NCBI GenBank assembly: GCA_904063045.1
Contig: CAJFCJ010000019.1
Location: 682,001-746,000 of the forward strand
Length of the DNA stretch: 64,000 bases
Reading direction: 5' to 3'
Source: Dimorphilus gyrociliatus
Lineage: Eukaryota; Annelida; Polychaeta; Dinophilidae
The first letter of the stretch is position 1, and the number at the start of each line of letters is the position of its first letter. Both the position numbers and the translations under genes were made by a program. The notes below the pieces were generated by a model. That model saw only the letters and a list, made by a program, of their open reading frames with translations, was not told the origin of the DNA and ran no database searches. Below, piece after piece: positions 22,206 through 34,090 of this stretch.

Positions 22206-25200
22206 TTATATCTCAAATATAGAACTAAGGAAACTTTCCAAATGTCCTAAGATGCTTTCAGAATCAGTAACGCTATGAGCCACATAGGATCCTCCAACAA
22301 TTTCTAATCTAAGAAACAAATGCTTGCAGTCGGGAAGAACAAAGGCAAAGTATTTTTCAGTTTTAGACTCTAACGAAAGAGATAACTATTTAGTATTTAT
22401 TATTTAAATAATTATTAATTAATTAAAGACCTTTTATTAAAAAATAATAGGCTCTGCAATTGTTAACGACATTCTTTAATCCTTGAATAGATTTATAACT
22501 TTTCTTACTGTTTAATAAATGAAATTTTTCTTTAAAATTACGAAATACATAACTATTTTCTCAACTCACTCTTCTAGATAATGACTCATTAACGTGTCGA
22601 AATATCGTTCATAATTTTGCTGACTACTGATTTCTTCAGTTGGGAGTCGAAGACACTCGACTAGGTCAAACACCGAAATCGTCATCGGTTCCAAGTTTGT
22701 ATAAAAAGTTTGAAATGAATCATTAAACCATGTAAGTCTGTGGATATCCCCGTTTATCATATATAAAAGATATTTATAGATTACGAAATACTTTGTAATA
22801 ATTGTAAAAGGCATAGACAGACGAGTCTGAAATTTGATTTGAAAGTTACCTTCGTTACTCATTGTCAAATGTGAAATTTTAACATCTGAAAGCATAGCTT
22901 TAAGTGATATGAGTAATAATTATATTTCTAATACCTTCGATAATAGAACAGAATGTTGGCGTAGAAAATTGTAGTTGAACACAATAAGCTGAGCCAACGT
23001 CGCTTGTCTATTTTTAGCAAACTATTAAATTATCTCGTAAACACCAAAAAATGGGAAAATAACCATTTTTAAGCAGCAATGAAGATTAAAAAATTTATCT
23101 TTTTGACTGTTCTTTACAAATTGTTGGTATTCATTGATATCAAAAGAACATTCTTTATCCTCTTGAACGTCAGTGTATATAGTTCGTTGAGGCATTAACC
23201 TTTCATGTCTAGAGCATAAGTTTCACATTTTTAAGTTCATATTGCATCATTTTTTTTGTCTTCTAATAGATAAAAAAATAAAAACCGTAAAAGTTCAAAA
23301 CTTGATTCGGCAAAAGTATAGGCCGATAAAGGTTCAGATTTTTTTAAGACAATTTCCGCTAATTGGTCAGTTTTTTCCTCACCAGACATATCGAACAATT
23401 TTCTTAACTATTAAATAATACAGAATATACGGAATAGATGACCTAGATAAAATAGAATTTATCAATAAATAAAATACCTTAGCAATAGTAAGTGACGTTA
23501 ATAGTTCATAGTAAAATTTTGCTCTATCTCTTATATCAGTATCGTCATAATTCTCACAAATAAATAGAAGAATCTTTAATATATCTATAAACAATTGCTA
23601 TATAGATATTACATACATATACTGTATAAACGTTAATCTTACCTTCGTTGTAATCTCCATTAACCCTATTAATTATCATTTCCTTACATACAGATAACAG
23701 AGTACAGCCATCGCTCCAAGAGCACGATTTACTCGATTGTAATATTTTCCCAATAAAGAATAAAGGTAGCTACAATTAAAAAGCAAGATTATTATACATA
23801 TTAATTACCTAATTAATTAATTAATTATTAACCTTTATAGAAGATTCTTGACAAACGTAATTTAATATATAAGCGTAATGTTGTAATTTTCCATTCTGAT
23901 ATAAACGTTCAGTATCAATATTATTAATATTCTCTTGTAAGCAGTTAATAACGTCTCTTCTTAAAGCGCTTTAGAGAATTTATAATTTCTATATAATGAT
24001 TAATTGAATTAATATTTGCCAAACTACTTTTCAGCTGATATCGCTTTCAATCCATTCAAAAAATCTACTAGATGTTTCGAGTAATGTACATGAACGGTTA
24101 CAATGCTTATTATCATTCTATTAATAGTAATAAGAATTTTATAGTAATATCATATCATCTTTATCAAATAAGGTTCACCTGCAAATTTCACTTTCAAGAA
24201 CAGGAAAATTTTTATATAGTATATGTAATGAACGAAAGAATGCCGATGCAGATGCCCCTCTAACACCATTTTGAACCATCTTATTTAAACCCACTGTACT
24301 ACCAAGTAGAATCATATCTTGAATTGCAGCTTTTTATGACAAATACATTATATTTCTATAGATTAAGATTTATAAAATAAGTCATTAATCTTACAAGGTA
24401 AATTCGATGATTTTAAGTATAAGCAACAGCAATATATTTTTCTTAATTGGCTGTCGGGTCCGTCAAAAATATTGGGTAATAATTTCTTAAAAAACGAACC
24501 ACTATCAATACTTTGTAATATTGAAAAATCATAATCGTTCGACTATAGTAAAAAATACCATAAATATATTTCTAGAATGTAGAGTATAAGTGATTTTAGA
24601 GGTTAAATAAGTTACTTTTATCATCCATAAGAATAGCATCAATCTCTCCCCTACTGTTGTATATGGCGAAGATGCCAATGAAACAATTGTTTTTACAAGA
24701 CACGAATGTTCTTCTTTCGATAATAAATCAGTTTTGAACGTATTTTTTAAGAATATTAAGAGATCGACTATTTGCATGTTTGAAGTTAACAAATGCCTGC
24801 TAACACGGCTTTTTAACAGCTATGGTAAGAAAAAAAGAATTATAAATAGCTCGGCATTATTAAATTATAGCTGGGTATTATTAAGTACACTTGAACTCTC
24901 ATTCAGCATATATGTTATTTGTCCAACGTCTCGAACAGCCCGAACATATGCGGGATGTCTGATTGAATTAACGTGCTTCATAACTAAAATTATTGCCAAA
25001 TTCATTTCTTTTGTTTGAAAACGATGTTCAACTTGTCCCAATCTCAAACTGTCGTTCATTAGATTCTATATATTGAATATGCGTGTGGTATTATTAAAAA
25101 TTGAAAGTATAACATAATCAGAATAAGTGACAAACCACAGACGACCTTTGCTTCTTAGATAAAAGCGAGCTCATGGCGTCACTACTTAAATTTCTAATAA

Positions 25201-26117
25201 AAGAATATAGGTTTAAATATTAATTGAATATTTCAGAATAAACTTAACATTACTCTACCTTTCGCTACAAACATAGAAGCAAACATGTTTTAGCAGTAAT
25301 GTAAACAATAGTAAATAGTTTTGAAATGCGAAAGTATTCTCCAATTTTAATTGTTCGTAAAGTAAACTTATATGGCTGAACAAGATTCCCTAATTAATTT
25401 AAAGATATCATTTTAATGAATGAATACAAGGAATTCTATAAACAGATTGTATTACGGGGTAAAAATTCTCTATTTCTCGTAGGCAGTCACATGCGCATGA
25501 CCTCAAATGGGTATTTGTTGTATTATTCACTTTTTCCGTTATCTTTAGCAACACATCGATCCAAGCTGACAATTGTAGTGAATTTTCTGTCTTAATGTTT
25601 TTTGTATGAGTTTCAGAATATGGACCCAATCAGGATATGACTCACTTTTTTTAAACAGCAGACTGTCAAAGATGTTATTGACCTCAACAATTTGCCCTTG
25701 AAGATTTTTAAATTGTCATGTATTGCTTCATAGAGTTTAATTAAGGATTTTATGCTGTTAATTTCTCTGTAGGTGTCAACTTACAAATGGCAAGTCACAT
25801 GAGTACAATATGGATGCTATCAAACCTATTTCCCTTCACAAACAAACATATGTAATTTTCCTGTAGGACTGATAATAATGTCAATTTAACGATTTCCTTG
25901 ACGTCATCACTATAGAGTGCCTTAAAAAAGTTAACAGTATTATATAAATATATAATTTGTCAGTGGTTTGATAAAATATTAGTATGGTTATTACTAATAA
26001 GCAGTTTGCAAAAAATTCCTCTTCATCGCACTTTTCTTGAGATAAAAAATCAACAAAATTTTGCCTAATTCTCCAAATATTCCAAACCCATTTATCTTCT
26101 TTCGTGAAAATATCCAT
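22206..26117 (-). CDS. AP5B1: AP-5 complex subunit beta-1
   Basis: Large beta subunit of the AP-5 adaptor, which acts with SPG11/SPG15 on late endosomes and lysosomes. The gene has many exons; the first is 25995-26117 (MDIFTKEDKWVWNIWRI) and the last ends at the stop 22206. The N-terminal solenoid includes CACDCLREIENFYPV, which matches the human ACECLRELESCKP. The middle has DIRDRAKFYYELLTSL, matching human RDHARLYYILLAHL. The C-terminal appendage has KISHLTMSNEGNFQIKF and ends LPDCKHLFLRLEIV then LGHLESFLSSI, matching the human end. The exon before 25580 uses a GTGAGT donor and a 56-base intron. Not every exon was traced, so total length is not given. It is head-to-head (286 bases) with the plus-strand BCMA-like gene. 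Confidence 0.85.
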
Positions 26118-26403
26118 AATATGAAAAATCCAAAACCACTCATGTAAAAAATTATTCTCTCTCTACCAGTTATATCTAAAACTTAAATTTAAAATATGAA
26201 ACTCAACAAAATGATATATTAATATTAGTTTTAATTAATATTATTTAGATAAAATATATATTTTTTTAAATATATATATATATATATAAAAACTATATTC
26301 AACTATATTCAACCACTGCTATAACCTTATTTCCGGTAATAGCTGGGTGTAGAGCTTATGAATATCACTAGTTGTTCATTCCTTTCTCCTCAACCATCCG
26401 AAA
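26118..26403. promoter_or_regulatory. Probable divergent promoter, AP5B1 / BCMA-like gene 1
   Basis: The 286 bases between two divergent start codons. Contains a (TA)n run at about 26257-26288. Shared promoter use is inferred from spacing alone. Confidence 0.35.
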
Positions 26404-26940
26404 ATGATGAATAACCTTCGCCTACTCTCGTTATTTTGTACATGTATATGTATATGTATCCAGCACGTGTCATGTCTCACGGATGAGGACGCGCCATATA
26501 TGTCGCAATTAAATAACCTAATGATGAAAGTAAACTGTAATTTAAAACTAAAGACATATAGTGATGATGAAGAAGTACATTCGTTCTGCCAAAAGCAACA
26601 TCCCTATTGTATGATGTCTCTTGTCGAAGGCGGTCAATGTGATAGTTGTTCTCAAGTCTGCAACAGTGAAGAAGTGTCGATACAGCAATGTAAAAATTAT
26701 TGCCCTGAAGCTTATAAATGGATGCAAGAGCAGAAATCTAAGAAACCCGATAATTCAAAACTTTCTCGGCCGATAATTTATGCAATAATAGGAACCTGCT
26801 TAATTCTAATTGCAGTGTTGTGCCTGGTTATAAGATCACTTAAAAAAAAAAAGATAGAAATTTGTTATCAAGCTAGAAAAATGGAGGAGGAAACTGGATG
26901 TGTCGCTAATGCGCAATTGGTTAATGGAGTTCATAACTAG
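26404..26940 (+). CDS. BCMA/TACI-like cysteine-rich single-pass receptor, copy 1
   Basis: Single-exon gene of 178 residues. A signal peptide (LRLLSLFCTCICICIQHVSC) is followed by an ectodomain of about 95 residues, a transmembrane helix (IIYAIIGTCLILIAVLCLVI) and a basic tail of about 38 residues with no death domain. The ectodomain ends in QCDSCSQVCNSEEVSIQQC followed by KNYCP. The spacing C-x2-C-x3-C-x(10)-C-x3-C is that of the single cysteine-rich module of BCMA and TACI in the TNF-receptor superfamily, whose last motif is CQRYC in BCMA. The next gene downstream has the same layout, so this is a tandem duplicate pair. TNF-receptor membership is inferred from the cysteine pattern; other small cysteine-rich receptors cannot be excluded. 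Confidence 0.65.
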   Translation: MMNNLRLLSLFCTCICICIQHVSCLTDEDAPYMSQLNNLMMKVNCNLKLKTYSDDEEVHSFCQKQHPYCMMSLVEGGQCDSCSQVCNSEEVSIQQCKNYCPEAYKWMQEQKSKKPDNSKLSRPIIYAIIGTCLILIAVLCLVIRSLKKKKIEICYQARKMEEETGCVANAQLVNGVHN

Positions 26941-27072
26941 ATGTAAATTAAAAAAAATTAATTTCTTGTTGAATGATAGTGATAACCATGCAATAACCAT
27001 GTGAGTCACTGGTATGAATATTCAATGGACTTGCAGACAACTGACTGGCATTTGAGACCCAAAGTTCGAAAG

Positions 27073-27552
27073 ATGAACACGATTGAATTTCTTCTCATAC
27101 TCTTAAATCTAACCTGGTCTATAGCAGCAGACTGCGATTTGGCAAGTGACGAACAACCTGAGGATTGTAGATCTGACGTCATGATGTCACTATGTAAAAA
27201 AAGAGGCCCTTGCTATCCCTCACCAATTTCTTCGTGCACATGTCTCTCCTGCTTGGATATCTGTCGACATGATTCTAACGATGCTGATTCATGCAAGAAT
27301 TACTGCCCACACTATCTAGAGACCATTACCTATAAAACGAAAAATAAAACCGATAGCGTCGAAAAACTGGGTGATGAGGAAAACCAATGTCATATCAGGT
27401 TATTTATATACCCAGTCGTGATTTCAATTATCATTTTAGCGTTATTAATTGGGCTCTTTTTCTTTGGATGTTATTTGATTCGGTCTCACAAAAAACAGAA
27501 CAAAGATATTCAATATCTCATTGACTTAAACAAAATAGCAAACCAATTATAG
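27073..27552 (+). CDS. BCMA/TACI-like cysteine-rich single-pass receptor, copy 2
   Basis: Intronless gene of 159 residues starting at the ATG at 27073; an upstream in-frame ATG at 27025 would add a charged leader and is less likely. Signal peptide (IEFLLILLNLTWSIAADC), ectodomain with CTCLSCLDICRHDSNDADSC followed by KNYCP, one NKT sequon, transmembrane helix (IYPVVISIIILALLIGLFFF) and a short basic tail of about 30 residues without known motifs. The CKNYCP element and cysteine spacing are shared with copy 1, 133 bases upstream, whereas the rest of the ectodomains has diverged strongly. No functional partner is visible in the window. Confidence 0.65.
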   Translation: MNTIEFLLILLNLTWSIAADCDLASDEQPEDCRSDVMMSLCKKRGPCYPSPISSCTCLSCLDICRHDSNDADSCKNYCPHYLETITYKTKNKTDSVEKLGDEENQCHIRLFIYPVVISIIILALLIGLFFFGCYLIRSHKKQNKDIQYLIDLNKIANQL

Positions 27553-27595
27553 TTGCTCAAAAATATTCTTTATTGTAAAATTTAACAAAGATGAA

Positions 27596-29966
27596 TTAAA
27601 TATGCTTGTCCTTCAGACTTTTAGGTTGAATCTGCAATACGAAAAAATCAGTTGCTATAATTGCTATAAATTTATATATATATATATATATATGTGTGTA
27701 TAATATAATAGGAAATATTTACTGTATTGTGAAGTTGATGGAAGAAATTAGAAGAGCTTAATCTTTTATCACTATTCTCTTTGATAACATTTATATTTTT
27801 ATTGCCAGCAGCTTGTTTTGTGAGTTCTGCTAAGGCACTCTTTTTCGTGACTTTTTTATTCTTTTCTAGTTTTTCTTTTCGTACTTTTTTAAGATGTTGA
27901 ACTTTCTTCTTTAAACGTCTATCTCGTTTCCTGTCTGTTGTTGTTTTTTCCAATGATGATTTTATGTCTCCTTTTCTTTTCATCTATAAACAAATAGGAT
28001 ATTTTAAAAAAATTATTACTTGATGTAATAGTAATACATACTGATATTTCTTCTGGTGCCATCTGACTAACATCGGTCTTGGTTACTGGAGCAACTTCTT
28101 CAGCATGAATGGTTGATTGATTGGTTATAATTTTTATATCAGGAGCCGCCTAAGAAACATATATGCTCATCAGTATAGAAAAGGACAAACTAGATTTATG
28201 AGTTACTGGTTTTGGTATAAATCTTGAATCTGAAAGAGCATCTAACTTGCCAAACAACGATTGCATATCATCTTTGATTTCCTTGCGGACAGGGTCTTCT
28301 CTTTCATCCTCCTCAATGCTCTGTCCCGTCTACATATCAGGGCGAACAGTTAAAACAGATTAAAACATAATAATGAACACACCTGTTTCAAGTATTCTTC
28401 TGCATATATTTCAGCAAGACTTTTGGTGCTCTTCCCTTGGTCCAAAACAATCTTATTTTTATAGTCATCTATATTTTCAATTTTCTTTACCTGTAATTTT
28501 TTAAATATTTGTTAATACAAGATTCAATCAAATCATTACGGTTTACTTTTCTTTCGACATCATCGAAAAATTTATCTTTAATTCTTTGTTTAATTAGAGT
28601 TTCAATTGATAGGTTGTCTTCTTCTGTCATCTCTCCAGAAGGTTTAGCAGAAACATCAAAGTCTAAATGCTCTTGTAGCAATGAATTTTCAGGTCGAGCT
28701 TTCGCTGCTACTTCACCCTTTAATTGCCAAGGTTTTTCTGCTAAATTAGTTTCTTCGAGATTTTGTATCATTCCTTTCATCTATTTTAGAATTAAATATG
28801 GAATTCTTTATTCTTTTTTAATAGTTTTGATTGATTAAAATACTTTTTCATTTCTTTTTTCGAAAGAAGATTTTTTAACTTGCTTTCCTAAAATATCAGA
28901 AGCATCTTCGCCGTCACTATCGGATGCTAAAAGATCTTTTCCTCTGAAATGACAAAGTTTTAATTTTAAATTCATTTTCAAGAGTTTGAATATAGATACC
29001 ACCTCTTTTCTTCATTTATATCATCACTATCTAAGTCCTCCATCTCTTCATCTTCATTGCCTTCATTGTCTAATTCTCGTAATTCAGCGTCATCGTCGTC
29101 CTCGTCACTTGCAGAGACTAGAATATCTTTTAACCTAAAGGCATAAAAAGGAATTGTTCATTTTCGTTACAAATATCCTAATCGAAATAAGCAACAGTTT
29201 CATTCAATGCTATTATTTGTTCAAGAACTTAAATGAACATATTATAAAAGTAAATAATTACTTTTCTTCTTCATCGCTTTCTTCTAAATCTGAATCGCCC
29301 TCTAAATCCTCTTCGTTTTCAGGAAGTTTTAGTTCGTCTTCATTTTCACGCATATCGTCATCTTTTTCCTCTTCTACTTCTGAGGAAAGTTCATCTTCCC
29401 CTCTAAATAAAAAATAGTTTTTTTTCTAAATTGGGAAGATATATTCAACTTTTGAAACGTACTCATCTTGTTTTTTCGAAATAGGAGAGGTCTCAGTTTC
29501 CATTTCCTCATCCCCTTCTTTATCTTCATCTTCACTCTCTTCTAGTTCACCGTTAACACTACAGTCTTCTATGCTTTCTTCTAATGATAAATTTTCATGT
29601 TTCTTAAGATATAATTCATTATACAGCTCAATTTGTTGCCAAATTTGTTCATCAGTAAAATCGTCTATATAAAGTTTATCAACACACTGCCCACTGGGCA
29701 GAGCAATTTTGTAATTCCAATCATATAGAATCTTTGTATTTTTAATGAAAGTTAAGGCAGCCGAATTCTGAGGTCTGTAGAAATGAATTTAAAACTCTAA
29801 GCAACTTAGAATCAAGTCTCAATTTTAAAACCTTCACTAGAAAATTCGGGTTTTTTTCTATCACAATTATGATTATTTACCTTAAAAAATTTTCCGATTT
29901 GCCGGTTAAATTCGTAACAGAGTCTATTAATTTCGAAAAGCTAAGCACATGTTTAGCTGAAGCCAT
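27596..29966 (-). CDS. MPHOSPH10: U3 snoRNP protein MPP10
   Basis: Nucleolar component of the small-subunit processome that binds the U3 snoRNP and is needed for 18S rRNA processing. The start at 29966 opens MASAKHVLSFSKLI. Long acidic Asp/Glu/Ser-rich exons follow (about 28860-29560), typical of Mpp10. The conserved core is NLAEKPWQLKGEVAAKARPE with NSLLQEHLDFD and IETLIKQRIKDKFFDDVERK, followed by a Lys/Arg-rich tail (RKRDRRLKKKVQHLKKVRKE). The last exon is short (IQPKSLKDKHI), reached through an intron whose donor is ACA|GTAAAT near 27717, ending at 27596. Introns are 50-100 bases. Divergently paired with PSMD12. Confidence 0.92.
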
Positions 29967-30079
29967 TTTACCTACAATACGAATCGTTTCGGAAATATCA
30001 AAATGTATGTTTTTCGAACCAGACTTCCGGAACTCATCATATCTTCGTGACTAGTTATAGTAACCGAAACAAAATAACA
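29967..30079. promoter_or_regulatory. Bidirectional promoter, MPHOSPH10 / PSMD12
   Basis: 113 bases between the two divergent start codons. No TATA box is evident, as expected for housekeeping genes. Shared promoter is inferred from geometry. Confidence 0.5.
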
Positions 30080-32189
30080 ATGGGGGACGACGGTAAATTG
30101 CAAAAAATGGAAGTGGATTACTCTTCCACTGTAGACGAAAAGATTCCTGAGTGCGAAAAACTGGCTAAGGTATTTATTAAAGCAAAGTAGAGATTAAAAT
30201 GGCCTCTTTTAAATTGATATCTTTATTTCGTGCTTTGTCATGCTAGTTTTTATCTTTCAGAATGGAAAACTTAATGAGGCTATTGAGATTTTACTATCAT
30301 TGGAGAAACAAACTCGCACCGTAAGTAATTTTTCCAATTAAAAATATAGATCGGTTTAATTTCAACAAATTCTCAATGATCACAAATCTTTCTTACAAAT
30401 ATATATTTTTAACTAAATTGTATTCTATCAATCAATTTCTTAGCGTAAACAAATAATTTTTATCAATTATTCCTTGTTAACGTTGAATTTTTTAAAACGA
30501 AATAGTTTTGTTTGAAAATATAATATTTTCATATTAAATATATACTTTCAGGGTGCTGATATGCATTCAACGGCTAAAATTTTAATTGCAATTGTTCGAA
30601 TGTGTTTTGAGCAAAAAAAGTGGGATTTATTAAATGAGAATATACTAACTTTGACAAAACGACGAGGACAATTGAAACAAGTTTGTTTCTGGAATATCTT
30701 ATTTGATTGCAAACTATAAACTATAATAAAATTAATAAACAGGCAGTAACGAAAATGGTACAAGAAGCAATGACTTATCTTGACAAAACCCCATCTTTAA
30801 ACATAAAGCTGAAACTAATTGATACTTTAAGGACAGTAACTGCCGGAAAAGTCTGTACTAATTAAGATGTTTCGTAAATTATACAAATAATATATAATTG
30901 TTATTAATGCTATAGATTTATGTTGAGATTGAGAGAGCTCGTCTTACCAGAATCTTGGCAAAAATTAGAGAAGATCAAGGCGATATTAATGAAGCTGCTA
31001 CGATTCTTCAAGAACTCCAAGTAGAAACATACGGTTCTATGGAAAAGCGCGAAAAAGTTGAGTTCATATTGGAACAAATGCGCCTCTGTTTGGCCAAGAA
31101 AGATTATATTAGAACCCAGATTATATCCAAGAAAGTTAGTTCTAAATTCTTTGATGAGAAAACCGAAGATTTAAAAATAAAATTCTACGAATTAATGATT
31201 GAATTGGACGAGCATCACCAGTCATATTTGGCAATTTGTAAGCACTATAGACAACTCTTGCAAACAAAAGCAATTCAAGAAATGACAGCTAAGAGAAATG
31301 ATGTAATTTTTTTCTCTATGTTTGTGCTTTTAGAATCTTTAAATTCTTTTTGAAATTCAGATGATCAAGGCCTCAGTTCTTTACTTGATATTGGCTCCTT
31401 TCGATAACGAACAGTCGGATTTAATACATCGCGTTAAAGGAGAAAAAGAATTAACTACTGTACCTGAATACAAGTATAATTTTACAAAGAGTTTTCCTAT
31501 CATTTACTAAAAAACAATGCATGTAAAATTTCAGGAAATTGATAGAATTTTTCACCACCGATGAATTGATGAGGTGGACTGAAATCAAGCGTGATTTCGA
31601 ATCAGAATTGACCAGCGGAACAGCAGGAAGTTCAGCAGCAGCCATTTTCAATACTAAAACCGATCAGGGTACTTCTAGATGGAAAGATTTCAAAGTTCGA
31701 ATTGTCGAACATGTAAGTAAAAGTGCTAAATATGAAAATTTTGTATAATTTAGTTTACCAATTGTTTGTTTCTTTTTACTTGTAAAGAATATAAGAGTAA
31801 TGGCTCAATACTATGTCAGAGTTACACTTAAGCGAATGGCTGAATTGTTAGAATTGACGGAAGCCGTAAGTTTTGAAAAATTAATTTCCATAAATTCTTT
31901 ACGGAAGAGTTTGACTTTTAGGAAGCGGAAGAATTTCTCTCAAACCTTGTAGTGAATAAGACAGTCTCGGCGAAAATTGATAGACTGGATGGAATAGTCC
32001 AGTTTAGGTAGGATTTTCTCTGAGTAAGAATTTAATAAGCTAATATATTATTCTAATATTTTTAGTTCGGCTAAGGATCCAAATAGTATATTGAATGATT
32101 GGAATCATAGCGTCGTACAGTTAATGAATCACATAAACAAAGCAACTCATCTTATAACTAAAGAACAAATGGTACACAAAGTAAAATGA
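30080..32189 (+). CDS. PSMD12: 26S proteasome lid subunit Rpn5
   Basis: Ten exons with agreeing phases encode 450 residues (human 456): 30080-30169, 30261-30320, 30552-30680, 30743-30850, 30916-31302, 31361-31473, 31535-31712, 31788-31865, 31922-32007, 32066-32189. Motifs include [55 protein letters not shown] and, in the C-terminal PCI domain, [20 protein letters not shown], all closely matching the human protein. It stabilises the lid of the regulatory particle. Very high conservation and a full-length match leave little doubt. Confidence 0.97.
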
Positions 32190-32363
32190 TAAGTTTCAGA
32201 GTTGTAAAACCTTTTTGTAAAGTTACGATTGATATCGAATAAACGATTAATATCGAAGTTTTAATTTGGAGCATTTTTAAAGAGCATTTTATAAGCTAAG
32301 AGCGTTTACGATTCTGTTAAAGAATTGAAAGGCTTTGGAATTGACAAATAAAAAAACATAAAT

Positions 32364-34090
32364 TTAACAGTAAAAAAATAATTCGGGTATTTGACCACCA
32401 TGGACACCAGTTCCATTCGTTGATTCAGGGGAAGTTCTGAACGTAAAAGTAACACCAGCAGATGTCCTTACTTCACTAGCACCCTCCTGTCCAAAGTAAG
32501 ACAAATCCGTGCCGTCCAAAAGAACGCTGATTGTATAAACAGCACCAGGCAAAAGTGTTAATGGATGATGAAGATTTATAGAGAGGGGAGTGACTGTTCC
32601 ACTTGTCCTTAAAGATGTGTCTACTCTGGACAATAAGACGCTTGATGCATTTCCACTTACTTGCTTAACTTCCAATCGAACGTCGTAACTTGATGGGTCA
32701 GAATTACTACTTCCATATAACCCAACACCAGTCAGCCAAATCTTTTTATCGACTGAGACAGTAATTGCATCAATACGACCTCTGTACCGCCATTGATTAG
32801 ACCTAAATGCTGCTGCAGCAAATCTAGTAACTCTATGTCTTGGTAAGCCGCATCTTGATTTTGAACTGAATTTGGAGACTAGTACATCGTCCTCATTTAT
32901 TTGCTGTTGTTGCTGACTGCCGGTTAGAATGATAAATATGTCGACCGTTTCTTGTAGACTTAATATTCCAGATTTAGCGACAATGTCAGCGAATAATTGA
33001 ACAGGCATAGCTGCCAAACGAACGTTATAGATGCTTTCGCCTAAAAGTTGTCTAATATTTTGACCAGTTTCCTCTAAAGATTGCCTAATACATTCGGCTT
33101 CAGCCCAAGCGACAGTCGCCTTCCAGACAGTAATCTCGTTAACGACAAGCGTATCCCTACAAAGTATTGCATCTAGAGTTCCCTTGTCCACTTCACATAT
33201 ACCATTACTGCTGAGGGCTTCCTCGGCTTGAATATCAATAACCTGCCAACATCTGGAGGCTAATTCATTTTCATCTAAAAGACGTGCTCTACTTAATAAT
33301 AAAGCAGCGTTTTCTGCCGTTAATTGCGTCTGTTGAAATGTAGATTTTTCTTTATAAATTGATAAAATATTCAAATGTTTAGAATGATTTACCTCTAAAT
33401 AAGAGACGCATCTTCGAGCTAGTATAGAGACCATGTACTTTTTGGCTGCATAAAGAGTATCTAATACTAAATTGGCTTCAACCTCCATTTCATCACAATA
33501 TAAATATCTATAAAAGCCATTAATTAATTAAATTGACGTGAATAAATTATTTAAAACATAAGAAAATAAAGTTATTTAACTGTTTTAAATTACCTGAGTA
33601 AATTCAGGAAAGCATGCGGTTCAACGTCTGACACTTCTATAACATTCTGTGACGTTGATTCGGATACTTGAGCAAGTGTTCCATAAAACATTGCGTGGAA
33701 TACAGAGCTCCCAGTGGCTAAAACATATTTATGAGCTGGTATGGATTTGACGTTTGGAGGAGTGCCCACTTCAAAATGAACATCAGCCATTAATTCAGTA
33801 TTGAAGACTGCCGCATTGCGTTCTCGTACTGTCGATTTACTTGCCAATTGCCATGAACTATTTGATTCGTAGTCTGTTGAAGAGTACGAGTTACTTTGAA
33901 GGGGTTCAGAATCAACTTCTCCCCCCCAGATTTTTACATGAGTCGAAAACGTTTCACTAAGTATTTCTTGATTCACTTCTCCTTCGCTTTCTTGATCCTC
34001 CAACTCGTCATCACCATCTTCTGCGCTATCCGCTGGCAAATTAGTAGTTTTATCCATCGGCATCCCGTAGTGAACACAACCAGCTGACAT
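32364..34090 (-). CDS. BTB-BACK-PHR protein of the BTBD3/BTBD6 group
   Basis: Three coding exons (33594-34090, 33393-33507, 32364-33329) encode 525 residues. After an acidic N-terminus of about 90 residues come the BTB domain (NTELMADVHFEVG, HKYVLATGSSVFHAMFYG), the BACK domain (ALSSNGICEVDKGTLDAIL) and a C-terminal PHR domain (SNQWRYRGRIDAI, YFGQEGASEVR, STNGTGVHGGQIPELFFYC). This architecture is that of BTBD3/BTBD6, Cul3 substrate adaptors acting in neuronal development. The 63-base intron 33330-33392 is a multiple of three without stops, so its retention would keep the frame. A minus-strand acceptor (CATGTAG) 14 bases before the ATG indicates a 5'UTR intron. BTBD3 and BTBD6 cannot be told apart here. 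Confidence 0.92.
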
